This document shows, piece by piece, positions 46,331 to 57,096 of a DNA stretch of 64,000 bases. The stretch comes from Phaeosaccion multiseriatum (taxonomy: Eukaryota; Ochrophyta, other classes): contig OZ218965.1 in the NCBI GenBank assembly GCA_965112735.1, positions 186,001-250,000 on the forward strand. Direction: 5' to 3'. A program made the position numbers and the translations under genes. Within the stretch, counting starts at the first letter, position 1. Each line of letters starts with the position of its first letter. Under the pieces are notes generated by a model. It saw only the letters and a list, made by a program, of their open reading frames with translations. It ran no database searches and was not told the origin of the DNA.

Positions 46331-48352
46331 GGGCCCAAGAATCAATAGTAAAAAGGAGGTTGGGAAGTCTCGAGCAGAGGCGTATGGGCATATTAGAGCA
46401 GAGGCGTATGGGCATGGCGGAGCCGTGGGGCGCGGACGGCGGCCTTGGTCGCGCGGGCTCAGGCGAAGGGGGTGGGGGATGTGTAGATAAGCGAACTGGT
46501 ATCCACCTTGTATGAAGGATCTTAAATCAAAAATCAAAGAGAACGAACACATTCAAACTGAACTACTCCTTCTGTGTAAGACGGACAGGCAAGCCCCCCT
46601 CCCCTCTCGAGTCTCTCGCGTCTCTCGCGTCTTCCGCCGCTCTGTTCGGCAAGCGAGTGAGCGGTAGCGCTATTTTGTATTTTGCACATGCTGGAGAGCA
46701 GGAGGACCGCCATCCTCGTGTTCAGGGCCCTTGCTGCTTCTGGTTTATCACCACCTGCTGCCACTGCTGCTGTATCACCAAGTGCTGCTTCTGTTGTATC
46801 ACCAACTGCTGCTGCTGCTGCTGCTGCTGTTGAATGCTGCGCATCCGAGAGTACCCTGGCCGCCAACGTTGTCGCTGCGCCGAGGGCTACGGAGAGGCCG
46901 GGTGTGTGCAGTGCGAAGTCGCTCGGGTCCTGGCCTGTATCTGTAGTGCCCCCTTTGCGACATTGATATCGGCGTCATCGACATTGATATCGGCATCATC
47001 GACATTGATATCGGCATCATCGACATTGATATCGGCATCTCTGGCCCTCGCCACTGCGCTGCTGGGGACCTGTACTGCCCCCTTTGCGGCGCATCACCTT
47101 CCACTCCCCCCCCCGCTACATCCTTGTAAGCCGAAAAGGGGGAACAGCTGATGTGTGTCGTCCATCTTGTCCTTCCTGCATGTCTGTGTCTAGGAGGTCG
47201 AGCAGCACCTCCAGCACCCCGACTCGCTGCCGCAGCGCCCTGCCGTCAAATCGCTGATGACCCTGCGCTTCCCCTTCTGCTCAACTTCCCCCTAGGGGTT
47301 TGGCCACATCTCACTGCCGGCCTGCTCGTCCAGAAAAGCATGATGAACTACAGCCAGTCGCCCTCTCGTCGAGCAGAAAGTCTTTGATCCTTCTATTCAT
47401 AATCAAGGCAGCGTGCTCATCGACGCTCTGGTGGCTCTCCCCGGTGACTGCCTTCTGCCTTGCAGCTGCGAGCTGACCCTTCGAGAAACCCTTTCACCCT
47501 CTGCATCGCACCTCTGCGTCCACCCCACTACTGCTGGGGCGTCGTTCCTGGCGCCAGCAACGACTTGCTCTCGTGCGTGGCCGGTGACGCGCTTATCCTC
47601 CAGCACCTCATCTATCCTGGCTGGCCGGGTCCATGTGCAGGGCAGCGAGACCTCCACCTGGGGTGGCGTACAGCTCGCAAGCCACCCAACGACCGCATCA
47701 CCCGCGTACGAGGGCCCGCCACTGGACCTCTGTACCCACAGCCTTTACCACTGCCGCCTTCCCCGCAGCCCAGACCCTCCGACTCTCTGCCTCAGCACAG
47801 GGGAGGGGTAAGCCAGGCCGCCCCGCAGCGCCCGAAACGTGGAATACGCCCTATCCGGGAGCTTGGCCTGCGCCGCTGCCTTCTTCTCGTTCGCCGACGC
47901 CTCTGGCTGCTCCCAGCCAGATGCGGGCTCAATGCCCTGTGCCAGCTGCAAGCTTGGAGGGGTGACAGCAGTGCTTCCCTTGTGCATGCTGAGGGCGATT
48001 GCAAGATTCTCCTGCGCTATCACGCCTCGCCTCCGCCTGTCGAGCCGACGCACAATGTGCTCCTCCAATCAATGCCGGCTTCGTAAACGTGGCCCGCCTC
48101 CTTCCGTTTTTCCTCCCCGCTGCCTGTCTTTCATCTCCCCGAGAGTAATCCCGTTCGCACCAGCCTTGTTAGCAATAATGCTTCTCTATCTGTCTCACCC
48201 TTTTTTTTCCCGCGTCACGGTCACGTCCATTTGTGAACTTCATGGATTCAAAGCTCGCTCACTTTTTATGCTGACGTATCCTGACGCCGTGCAGACTAAA
48301 CACTGAGACCAGGGCGAGCTTTTATCAGTGTTTGCGTGTTACGAAGGTTACG
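46331..48352. other. Region between kinase fragment copy 2 and gene 3 (copy of 31798-33819)
   Basis: Same content as the left unit: dispersed element copy 4 (46498-46853), the CATTGATATCGG repeat (46959-47036), and unidentified open frames (47413-48306). A T-rich upstream region of gene 3 follows. No difference from the left unit was noticed. Confidence 0.5.
46498..46853. repeat. Dispersed about 300-bp element, copy 4
   Basis: Duplicate of copy 2 in the right 14.5-kb unit. Confidence 0.8.
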
Positions 48353-51300
48353 ATGTCTATTGTCCTCGAGGATCAGCGTAGAATACTCACAGCCGTCTTT
48401 CTCGCGACGAGCGGACCCGCTTGGTCTTACAAGGCAGGATGGAACACGGACGCTTCTTTGGAGAACTGGGTCGGAGTGCGCGTTGAGAATGACTATGTGG
48501 TGGAGCTTGACCTCGGAAGAATCGGCCTCAAAGGTAGGAGAGACGTGATTATGGTTGTTGCGCCTTACGTCCTGAAGAGTACGTCGTATTCTAAAGTTTT
48601 TCCAGAATGTTGGCAATGTTCTCTCCTTTTATTTGTTCTTTTATTCATGCAACAACACGTGATCGGTCTAGAATATTCGGGAAGGACGAAGCAAAGAGGG
48701 GCGAGAGATGTGTGAGGCAGGGGCATGATGTGGTAGTCCAGCGACTCGTTCGCGTCCCTTTCACTTCGTGTACCAAAGAGCTCCCCCCGCTCCGCAGGGA
48801 GGATTCCACCAGAGCTTGAAGGTCTTCAGAACCATGAGAGACTGTCCCTCAACAACAATCAGCTCACTGATGAGTGGCACGAGCACCCGTTCGCGTCCCT
48901 TTCACTTGATATGAGTATGACCAAGGAACTTTCCTCCCATCCGCAGGGAGCATTCCACCCGAGCTTGGAAGTCTTCAGAACCTGACGGTGCTCAGCCTGT
49001 TGCGCAACCAGCTCTCCGGTGAGTGATACGCACACCCGTTCGCGTCCCCTTGACTTGATATGAGTGTGACCAGAGAACTCTCCTCCCATCCGCAGGGAGC
49101 ATTCCACCCGAGCTTGGAAGTCTGGAGAAGCTTGAGAGACTGAACCTCTCCGACAACGCGCTCACTGGTGAGTGGTACGCACACCCGTTCGCGTCCCTTT
49201 CACTTGATATGAGTGTGACCAAGGAACTTTCCTACCATCCGCAGGATGCATTCCAAGGGAGCTTGGACGCCTGGAGAAGCTGAAGGTATTAATCCTCTCC
49301 TACAGCAACGTCACTGGTAAGTGGTATGCGGACCTGTTCGCGTCCCTTTCACTTGATATGAGTGTGACCAAGGAACTTTCCTACCATCCGCAGGATGCAT
49401 TCCAAGGGAGCTTGGAAGTCTGGAGAAGCTTGAGCACTTGAGTCTCGCTGGCAGCAAGCTCACTGGTAAGTGGTACGCACACCCGTTCACGTCCCTTTCG
49501 CTTGATATGAGTTTGACCAAAGATCTTTCCTCCCATCCGCAGGGAGCATTCCACCCGAGCTTGGAAGTCTGAAGAAGCTGAAGGTTTTGAAACTCTCCCA
49601 CAACAAGCTCACTGGTGAGTGGTACGCGTACCCGTTCGCGTCCCTTTTACTTGATATGAGTATGACCAAAGAGCTTTCCTCCCATCCGCAGGGAGCATTC
49701 CACCCGAGCTTGGACGCCTGGAGAAGCTGGAGGAATTGCGCCTCTCCCACAACAAGCTCACTGGTAAGTGTTATGCGAACCCGTTCGCATCCCTTTTACT
49801 TGATATGAGTATGACCAAAGAACTTTCCTCCCATCCGCAGGGAGCATTCCACCCGAGCTTGGAGGTCTCGTCCAGCTCGACCTCCTGTACCTCCAGTACA
49901 ACCACCTCTCCGGTAAGTGGTACGCACACCCATTCGCGTCCCTTTCACTTGATATGAGTTTGACCAAAGAACTTCCCCTCCGCTCCGCAGGGAGCATTCC
50001 AAGGGAGCTTGGAAGTATGGAGGAGCTTGCGATAGTGGACCTCTCCAACAACAAGCTCACCGGTGAGTGGTTGCATGCCCGGTCGCGTCCCTTTCACTTG
50101 ATACTTGGGTAGGGAACATGGCGAGATTTTCGATGAGCCAATTGTGAGTGGTCCGGCTCCCGCGGCGACGTACAGCACAGCTTGAGCCACTGCCCACTTC
50201 CGCCTTTAAAGACCACCGCCCGTCCTCCACCGCTCTACTCGCGTCGTGCCCTTGCCTGCAGGCTTTGCAACCGGCACGAGTGAAGATTGGATACTCAGAT
50301 TTTGCCCCAACAAGTGGGGCCACATTCGGGTGGAAGATAACCCGCTGCAGTACCCACCAGTTGGGGTGTTGGAGCAAGGACAGCACATGACGCAAAAGTA
50401 CTTCCAAGACTTGAGTGAGGGTCGAAGGGAAGTAACGAGCCTCAAGGTCATGCTCTTAGGACCCACAACAGTAGGCAAGACCAGGTGCGGAATGCCCTCT
50501 TCGTCACTTTGTCATGTCTAGCTGACTACGATGCGCGACAGAGGAGTTCGAGGGCAGGAGAGAGGAGGGGAGAAATGCTAAGACACACACGTCTCGTGAT
50601 TACCCGCTGCTCTTAATTAGCTTCCAACGTCCCTCCCTCCCCCTCCCCGACGTTTCGTCCCTTGCTTGTGTCAGTTTGATGCTTAGCATCATAGCAGGGC
50701 GGCCCACAGCAACAGTGAAAGGAGAGAACCCGTCGACCGTCGGTGTTGACATCAATAGCTACGATCTAAAGGGACATGTAGGGATATTTAGGGCCATATA
50801 TAACCTTCTATTTGGCTACAGTGCGCCGAGGGTGTCGTGTCGCTTCTTTGACTGCGGTGGTCAGCAAGACTATCACGGCCTGAGCAGCATGTTCATGACA
50901 GAAGGAGCTGCCTACCTGCTGGTTTGGAGTCCGCCCGACGATTTGGAAGGCGCTGAGCTAAAGCCGTTCCTTGAAATACTCCGGCACGGCGCTTCGAAGT
51001 CCACTGTGCTCCTTGTAGCCAATCAATGCGACCGGTGGGAGGAGGCTCAGGGCGATTTGAAGGCACGCTGTGAGGTTATTCACGGTGCTGTGAAAGAGAA
51101 GCTGCGGGAGGGGCGCATAGCGTTGGGGGAAGAAGTGCACATGACGAGCTGCAAGGAGACGGGAGGGGGGGAGAAGGAGCTGAAGATGATGGTGGAGACG
51201 TTAATGGGCCTAGGCCAGACGTACGTAATGGGCCCCTTGCTCGAGAAAGCAGTGACCCTGCTGGGAGACATGGCAGAGAAGCGCACCTTCCTCACAATGG

Positions 51301-54031
51301 GTGAAGTGGAAGAAGCCTGGAAGGTGAAGCTGCAGGAGGACGGAGTCGAAGACGAGGACAAGGAGCTTGCGGATGTGATGCTCCAGTGCGGAGTCAAAAT
51401 GCTGTAAGTACGGGGGGGCTTCGGGGCGAGTGCGTGCGGCATTGAGCGCGCCTATTGGCTGGGTGTGGTTTTGTCGGCGTGATTACGGTTCGGAACAAGT
51501 TGTATCGAGCCCGAGGCAAGAGGGAACCTAAGCACCCGTGGGTGGCGGGGTTAGCTAAATCGCTTTCCCGTGCCTCTCTCATTGTATGTATCTCTCGGTG
51601 GCGTGCAGGGACAGGAACGGAAGACTTGTGGTGGCCGGAGACGTGGAGAAAGGTGCAGCCGTTGTTCTTACAGAGGCGGCCTTGTTTTCCCAGTTGATCA
51701 GTCCGCTCCTGACTCCGGCCGGTGACATCATTACAGACGGTGGTGAAGTGCTACTGGGTCGCAACAAGGTGTGTGTGTGTGCGTGTGCTTGAGGGAGATG
51801 GGAACATGGGAACGAGAGAGGAAAGACTGGAACTTGGCCAGAGTTTAGTGATGTTGTGTCGTCCGTCTGACACGTCTCCCCCCTTGCCCACACTTTTCTC
51901 TTGTTTGCCTCCATCTGCCTTATCCTCGGTATTGTGCCTTGTTTGTGCCCCCCACCGAAGGGACTTTTGACACCCGCACTGAAGCCGAAGCGACAAGTGG
52001 ACGACGGCGACTCTGGACTTGAACTTGACAGGAAGGCGGCCAACAAACTCAAGAAGGATGGCGTGCTGACGAGTGGTTTTGCCGGATCCGTGTGGAACGC
52101 TGTTCTTGTTCGTCACGGGGGGGGCGGGGGAAGGACTTTCGACGAAGGACACGTGGAGGCTCTGCTGGGAAGGTTGGTGGACCTGGGCATCATTTTTGAG
52201 AAGGCTGAGCACGACAATACCCCGGGAGGGGGGGTTGGTGGTGGTGGTGGCACACCTGCCAAGGAGCAAGAGCTCCAATTTGTGGTCTCCCTCCGCATGC
52301 CAGATGCGATGGACAGCTCGAACAAGCGAGCGCAGGCATTAAAGAATGCGGCAGATGCGATCAGTCTGTCGATGAAGGAAGGGGGTTACTTGAAGCAGGT
52401 GCACCTCCAGCTGGAGCGCCCCCCTTCCCCCGGGACCATTGCCAGGCTGGTGTCCACTCTCTCCACCAAGGGACTCGGTGAGGTGGCGGTTGGCTGGAGG
52501 CAAGGGGCGTTGTTCGTCGATGCCAAAGAGGCGTACATGGTCTTCGTCAGCTATGACTGGGAAAACCAACGCTTGTACCTGAAGGTGGCTGGTCAGTGGG
52601 AAGAAGGGGAGAAGCAGGTGAGGAAGAGGAAAGGGCGTCATATGCGTGGCCTGATGTACTCACCGTGCCGTAAATCTGACTCTCCAAGTTTTGCGTACAC
52701 TCGTTTTTATTTGCACGTTGTCAACACTGCATCCACCAAGTGCGACTCTTTCCCGACCGTTGCGATGGGCATGCTGCTCCGGCACACGGTCCACCATCTC
52801 TCCTCCCACAATTGCCGGTGGAAAGCCGTATACGTGGTCAAGGACATCAAGAATCCCCTGAAAGAAGTGTGGGGGCCGCTCTGTGAGGTAAGAGAGAGGA
52901 GGGGGGCGTTGTTGGTTGTACGCCTTGCTTGTTTAATTAACAGTTGTCGAGGCTTCTCTCGTGCCGGATAAGTGTTGCTCTCAGCTTGCGTGCGGCTCAC
53001 ATACATCATAACCTGTGTGTTTTGGGACGGAAACAGGGAGACCTTCAGGGATTCGGGTGTGCGCTGGATGATGATGGAGGCACAAACGAGCGGGGCCTGC
53101 TGTCTGAATATGATGTCGAGCGGCTGATCGCTACACCCGTCTTGAGCCCCCGGTGGGCGCCGCCGACTCTGGCCTTGAATCCCTTTCCAAAGGTGTGGAC
53201 GAGGGTCCTCGAAGATTTCAAAGAGGAGACAGACGAGGAAGAGTTGAAGGGACTTTTCAAACCACTACGGACTTGTGTGAAAGGTTTCGAGAAATACCAG
53301 GTACGAGGCTGCTGCGAGCAAAAGTTAAAAGCAGGTCTGTGTTGACGACTTTGATCTCCGGGCAAACCTGTGTTCTGATGCCGACGAATTCCTCTTGTCC
53401 CTCTCTTCTCTCGAAGGAACGCCTGCGAGAGGCGCGAGCTGGGCTTGACACCGGCGACGAAAGTCTTGCAATGAGGGACGATAAGGGGTACCAGGTCTTC
53501 CTGAGCCACGCCGGGCCGGAGAAGCGGGGCATTGTGTATCTGCTGTACAGATGTCTGTGGCAGAGAGGAATTCCGACTTTCTTGGACGAGGAAAGCCTGC
53601 AGGCAGGAGACCGCGCCGACCACAAGATGCTTCACGTTGCCCGCACCGCTCCGATTGGCGTGGTAGTGCTGAGTCCGTCTTTTGTGTGCCGAGAGTGGCC
53701 TCTTCAGGAGATGAACATCTTCATGGACAGGGCGGCGAAGGGGGAAGCGGCGCTGGTGCCGCTATTCTTCGGACTGACGGTTCAGGAATGCTGGGATACG
53801 GGCAAATTAGAAGACAACCATCCCGGCGTGAAGAAGACATGGGGAGAGTGGAGCCAAGGAGATGGAGGGGATTGGGGCTGGCTTGAGCAGGGGAAGACAG
53901 CGGACGAGCTTGCGAAAGACCTGCTGGGGCGTGTGGGTGAACACACGGGTCTCCGCGATGACCAGCAAGAAGATCTGCTTGCTCTCGCCAAGAGAGTGGC
54001 CAACAAGGTCGAAAGGGCATTGATGAAGTGA
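48353..54031 (+). CDS. LRR-Roc-COR-TIR receptor-like protein, gene 3
   Basis: Exons: 48353-48533; LRR exons 48798-48869, 48947-49018, 49096-49167, 49245-49316, 49394-49465, 49543-49614, 49692-49763, 49841-49912, 49991-50062; then 50262-50484, 50675-51403, 51609-51768, 51961-52887, 53037-53300, 53417-54031; 1248 residues with nine LRRs. Same order as gene 1: LRR N-cap, LRRs, Roc (GPTTVGKT, DCGGQQDY, NQCD), COR, linker, TIR (YQVFLSHAG; WPLQEM with Glu about 1142). The Roc-to-TIR part is clearly diverged from genes 1 and 2, with a longer Roc insert after TVGVDINSYDLKG and many substitutions, so it is the older paralogue. It shares with gene 2 the AT donor after the first LRR exon (48870), tolerable only by exon skipping or rare splicing. 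Confidence 0.82.
48798..50062 (+). repeat. Tandem LRR exon-intron units of gene 3
   Basis: Nine units, eight at exactly 149 bp and the last at 150 bp. The last two LRRs (LVQLDLLYLQYNHLSG, MEELAIVDLSNNKLTG) are unique to gene 3 and probably represent the pre-duplication 3' end of the array. Confidence 0.95.
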
Positions 54032-54738
54032 CCTTCTGCAGCGTCGGTGAATCTTCGCTAGCTAACTCTGACTCACACTCTGACTCACACTCTTTGTCTG
54101 CTTACTCCCCAGCCACCCTTGGTGAGAGAGAGAGACGCCAAAGCTTTTTATGGACAGAACGAGAGTAAAATATATTAAAACAGTGCCTCGGGTTTCCGAT
54201 TGGGAGTGAACCACGAGTGGCCTTCTAATCACTCCTTCTGTGTAAGGCGGACAGGCAAGCCCCCCTCCCCTCCCCTCCCCTCTCGAGTCTCTCGCGTCTT
54301 CCGCCGCTCTGTTCGGCAAGCGAGTGAGCGGTAGCGCTATTCTGCACATGCTGGAGAGCATGAGGACCGCCATCGTCGTGTTCAGGCCCTTGCTGCTTCT
54401 GTTGTATCACCACCTGCTGCTACTGCTGCTGCTGCTGTATCACCAACTGCTGCTGCTGCTGCTGTACCACCAACTGCCATCGTCGTGTCCAAGGCTCTTG
54501 TGAGGCGTCCGAGGCCAAAGCCGCAGAAGCGCCGCAGCACCACACCGATTGTCTCCTGAGCCTCGCCCTGACCTTGACCCGGACCCTGACCCTGACCCTG
54601 ACCCTGACCCCGACCCTGAGCATGACCTGACCCTGACCCTGACCCTGACCCTGACCCTGACCTTGACCCTGGCCCTGACCCTGACCCTGACCCCGAGCAT
54701 GAGCCTGGCCCTGACGTTGGCCCTTTGGCCCTGATCGC
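54032..54738. other. 3' flank of gene 3 with dispersed element and CCCTGA repeat
   Basis: Diverged version of the gene 1 flank (taaaatatattaaaacagtg, 54166-54185). It contains dispersed element copy 5 (54222-54510), lacking the gtatccacc start, and a CCCTGA array (54566-54730). No gene seen. Confidence 0.6.
54222..54510. repeat. Dispersed about 300-bp element, copy 5
   Basis: Has the tgtaaggcggacaggcaagc, ggcaagcgagtgagcggtag and tgcacatgctggagagca blocks, then expanded CTG triplets. The 5' 30 bp present in copies 1-4 are absent. Confidence 0.75.
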
Positions 54739-54828
54739 TTAGATACGCTCCAGGGGCTTGATGCCGAGCAGCTCGAAGCATGTGCCCATGGCTCGCTTCG
54801 TGGCTTGGCACAGCAGGAGGCGCCCGTT
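54739..54828 (-). pseudogene. Isolated C-terminal exon of arginyl-tRNA synthetase, copy 3
   Basis: Same peptide ending (LLGIKPLERI, stop) downstream of gene 3, outside the 14.5-kb duplication. The association of TIR gene, dispersed element and ArgRS exon therefore predates the recent event. Confidence 0.65.
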
Positions 54829-55307
54829 CTGTATCACCAACACGGGAGCGTGGGGGGTGGGGGTGTCAGGACAATGGGTAGGGGGTTTCAGGACAGTGGG
54901 TGGGAGGTGCCCGTTTTGTATCACTGACGGGACAGAGCCATGCATACAGCAGCAGTTGGTGATACAGCGTCAGAGACATTGTGTGACAGGCATTGTGGTA
55001 GAGTCAGTCTAGCACCCACAGCAAGTGCCCCACTCAATCCCTCTCATACTCACTCACTCACTCACGCACGTACTCACTCAATCTCACGCACTCACTCACG
55101 CACGTACTCACTCAATCTCTCACCCACTCACTCACTCACGCACGTACTCGCTCACTCACTCACGTCCACTGCCATCCACTGCCATCCCTCCCTCTCCGGG
55201 CGATGGGGCGCTCTCTCGTTTGTTCTGCTCCTGCCCCTTGCCATCCACTGCCATCCTCCCTCTCTGACCCCCCAACGCTCCTGCCCTCCCCCCCCTCCTG
55301 TCCTCAG

Positions 55308-55882
55308 CTGGACCCCGACATGCTGAAGATGTCGTTTCCCGAGTGGAAGCTTTACCTCAAGACGTGCCCCAACGAGGCCGGCAACAGGACTAGGCTCGAG
55401 AGCGGCTTCATGATCGAAATTGCACAGGTCAGTCAGTCAGTCAGTCGGTCAGTCAGTCAGTCAGTCAGTCGGACGGTCGGCCAGTAAGTCAGTCAGTTCG
55501 CCAGTCTGTCAGTCAGTCAGCGAATCAGTCAGTCAGTGAGTCAACCTGTCAACAAGTTGGTCACCAGCGCAGTCAGTAGCGCAGTCAGTGACACGCCCTC
55601 CCTGTCCTGACACCCTGCACTGTGCCCGCCGCTGTCCTGACACCTTGCACTGTACCCGCTGACCCCAAGCTTGACCCCGTGACATTGACATTGACATTGA
55701 CATTGACATTGACATTGACATTGACATTGACATTGCCATTGACATTGACATTGACATTGACATTGACATTGACATGCCGCTCTGCAGCTACCCCTGTCTC
55801 GTGCGTGCTCAGGAGGTTGTTATGGAGAGGCAGAAGAACGTGTGGGTCGATGGCAGCCTAAGGGATGCAGAGTGGTATGAGG

Positions 55883-55914
<32 letters not shown>

Positions 55915-56074
55915 TGGGGTCGTCGTGACATTGACATTGACATTGACATTGACATTGGAATTGCGATTGCCGCTCTGCAGCTACCCCTGCCTCGTGCGTG
56001 CTCAGGAGGTTGTTATGGAGAGGCAGAAGAACGTGTGGGTCGATGGCAGCCTAAGGGATGCAGAGTGGTATGAG
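55308..56074 (+). pseudogene. Kinase fragment copy 3 (two exon types, second exon duplicated)
   Basis: Exon 55308-55427 (LDPDMLK to MIEIAQ) and exon 55813-55881 (EVVMERQKNVWVDGSLRDAEWYE). The latter is repeated at 56006-56074 after a 124-bp intron that includes part of the TGACAT array. Later exons are absent: homology continues only into the following intron (to about 56270). It has CPNEAGN and AEWYE like the intact gene at 63-4102, not the CPNNDAGN and AERYE of copies 1 and 2, so it is a separate, older fragment. Confidence 0.75.
55678..55775. repeat. TGACAT hexamer repeat with secondary copy
   Basis: About sixteen ATTGAC hexamers, with a second short run at 55926-55957 created by the local exon duplication. 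Confidence 0.95.
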
Positions 56075-57096
56075 GTGCGTGTGTGTGTGGGGTCGGCAGG
56101 GATGAGGGCTGCGCACTCTCCCCGCCGCAGGGGGAGGGAAAGACGGACATAGCTACAGATAGAGAAAGAGAGGGGGAGAGAAAAAGAGAGCGAGCGAGAG
56201 AGAGAGAGAGAGCCTTCCGTCTGCAGGCAGAAGCGTATTGGCCCCTTCTGACTGTGTGTGTATGTGCGTGTGTGTGTGTGTGGCTGTGTGTGTGGCGTCC
56301 TTCATTTACACGTGCGTGCGTGCAGGCCAGGGCCGCTGTGAAGCAAGCGCGACAAGCAAGGCCAACATGCTGAAGGAAGGAAGTGCTGCTCATGTACCCC
56401 AAGGTGCAAGAGCACGCCTCTCGTCTCACTGACATTCAAACAAGACTGGAGACTGCCAAACATTCCCACCCATATTATGTAGCCGCTAATGGTATACCTG
56501 TTGCATGGGGACGACGAATTACACGCTGAAAGTGGAAAGTGCGAGACAACAGTTGGCGGCAGGGTTTTGGGATATGGCTGGTCCTCGAGTGCACCGACAA
56601 TGGCCTGTTGGATGAGGGACCGGCCGATCCTAGGGAAAAGGCGTTGGCTGAATCGCGCAGCCAATTAGCTAGCTATGTGGAGCTCCACGAGCCCCTCGAC
56701 AAAGCCAGCCAACGCGCACCGCCTAGGTAGGTTTTGTGCCTAGCTAGGATAGGAGATTATCGAGCGCCGGGGCGATTAGAAGCGTGTGATAGGGGCTTAC
56801 TACGCTTGCACTAACCCTAACCCCTGACGCACTATCCGCTATCAGCACTCGCTATCCGCTAGCTATCGCCGGTGCTAGCCGGCACGCTATCCACTATCGC
56901 CGGTGCCAGCCGATCCGCTATCCGGTATCGGATAGCGCGCTATCGAGAATGTGGGCGATAGTGCGTTCAGGGGTCGAACAGGGCTTTTCGCATGGCAATG
57001 GCTAGAGCCGGGAGACGCAAGTGAGAGAACATCCCCAACACGCAAGATGGCACCCAATGGTGTGCGTATTCTATTCTACATTGCGTATGCTCTTAT
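56075..57096. other. Junction region after kinase fragment 3, no recognised gene
   Basis: After 56280 the similarity to the kinase intron ends. The stretch 56323-56530 reads MYPKVQEHASRLTDIQTRLE in one frame, preceded in another frame by an acceptor-like gcgtgcag. This looks like a degraded exon of an unidentified gene. A foldback element follows at 56821-56973. The plus-strand open frame at 56951-57508 overlaps the 3' exon of the minus gene and is not supported. Confidence 0.45.
56821..56973. repeat. Foldback (MITE-like) element
   Basis: The left end CCCCTGACGCACTAT (56821-56835) is inverted as ATAGTGCGTTCAGGGG at 56958-56973, one inserted base apart. The interior is dense in CTATCCGCTATC and its complement GGATAGCGCGCTATCG and would fold into a long hairpin. 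No convincing target-site duplication was found. A related CCCACATTCGATAGCGG stretch occurs near 19158. Confidence 0.55.

Larger units (their letters stand above)
35332..49864. repeat. 14.5-kb tandem segmental duplication, right unit
   Basis: Second copy of 20837-35331, 38 bp longer through microsatellite growth. It carries the 3' part of chimeric gene 2, the second set of fragments, and the 5' part of gene 3. The junction with unique sequence is inside LRR exon 8 of gene 3 (49841-49912), where the shared text stops at GGAGGTCT. Confidence 0.9.

Noticed and set aside
56808-56824. Telomere-like cactaaccctaacccc
   Set aside because: Less than two repeat units, next to the foldback element; too short for an interstitial telomere.
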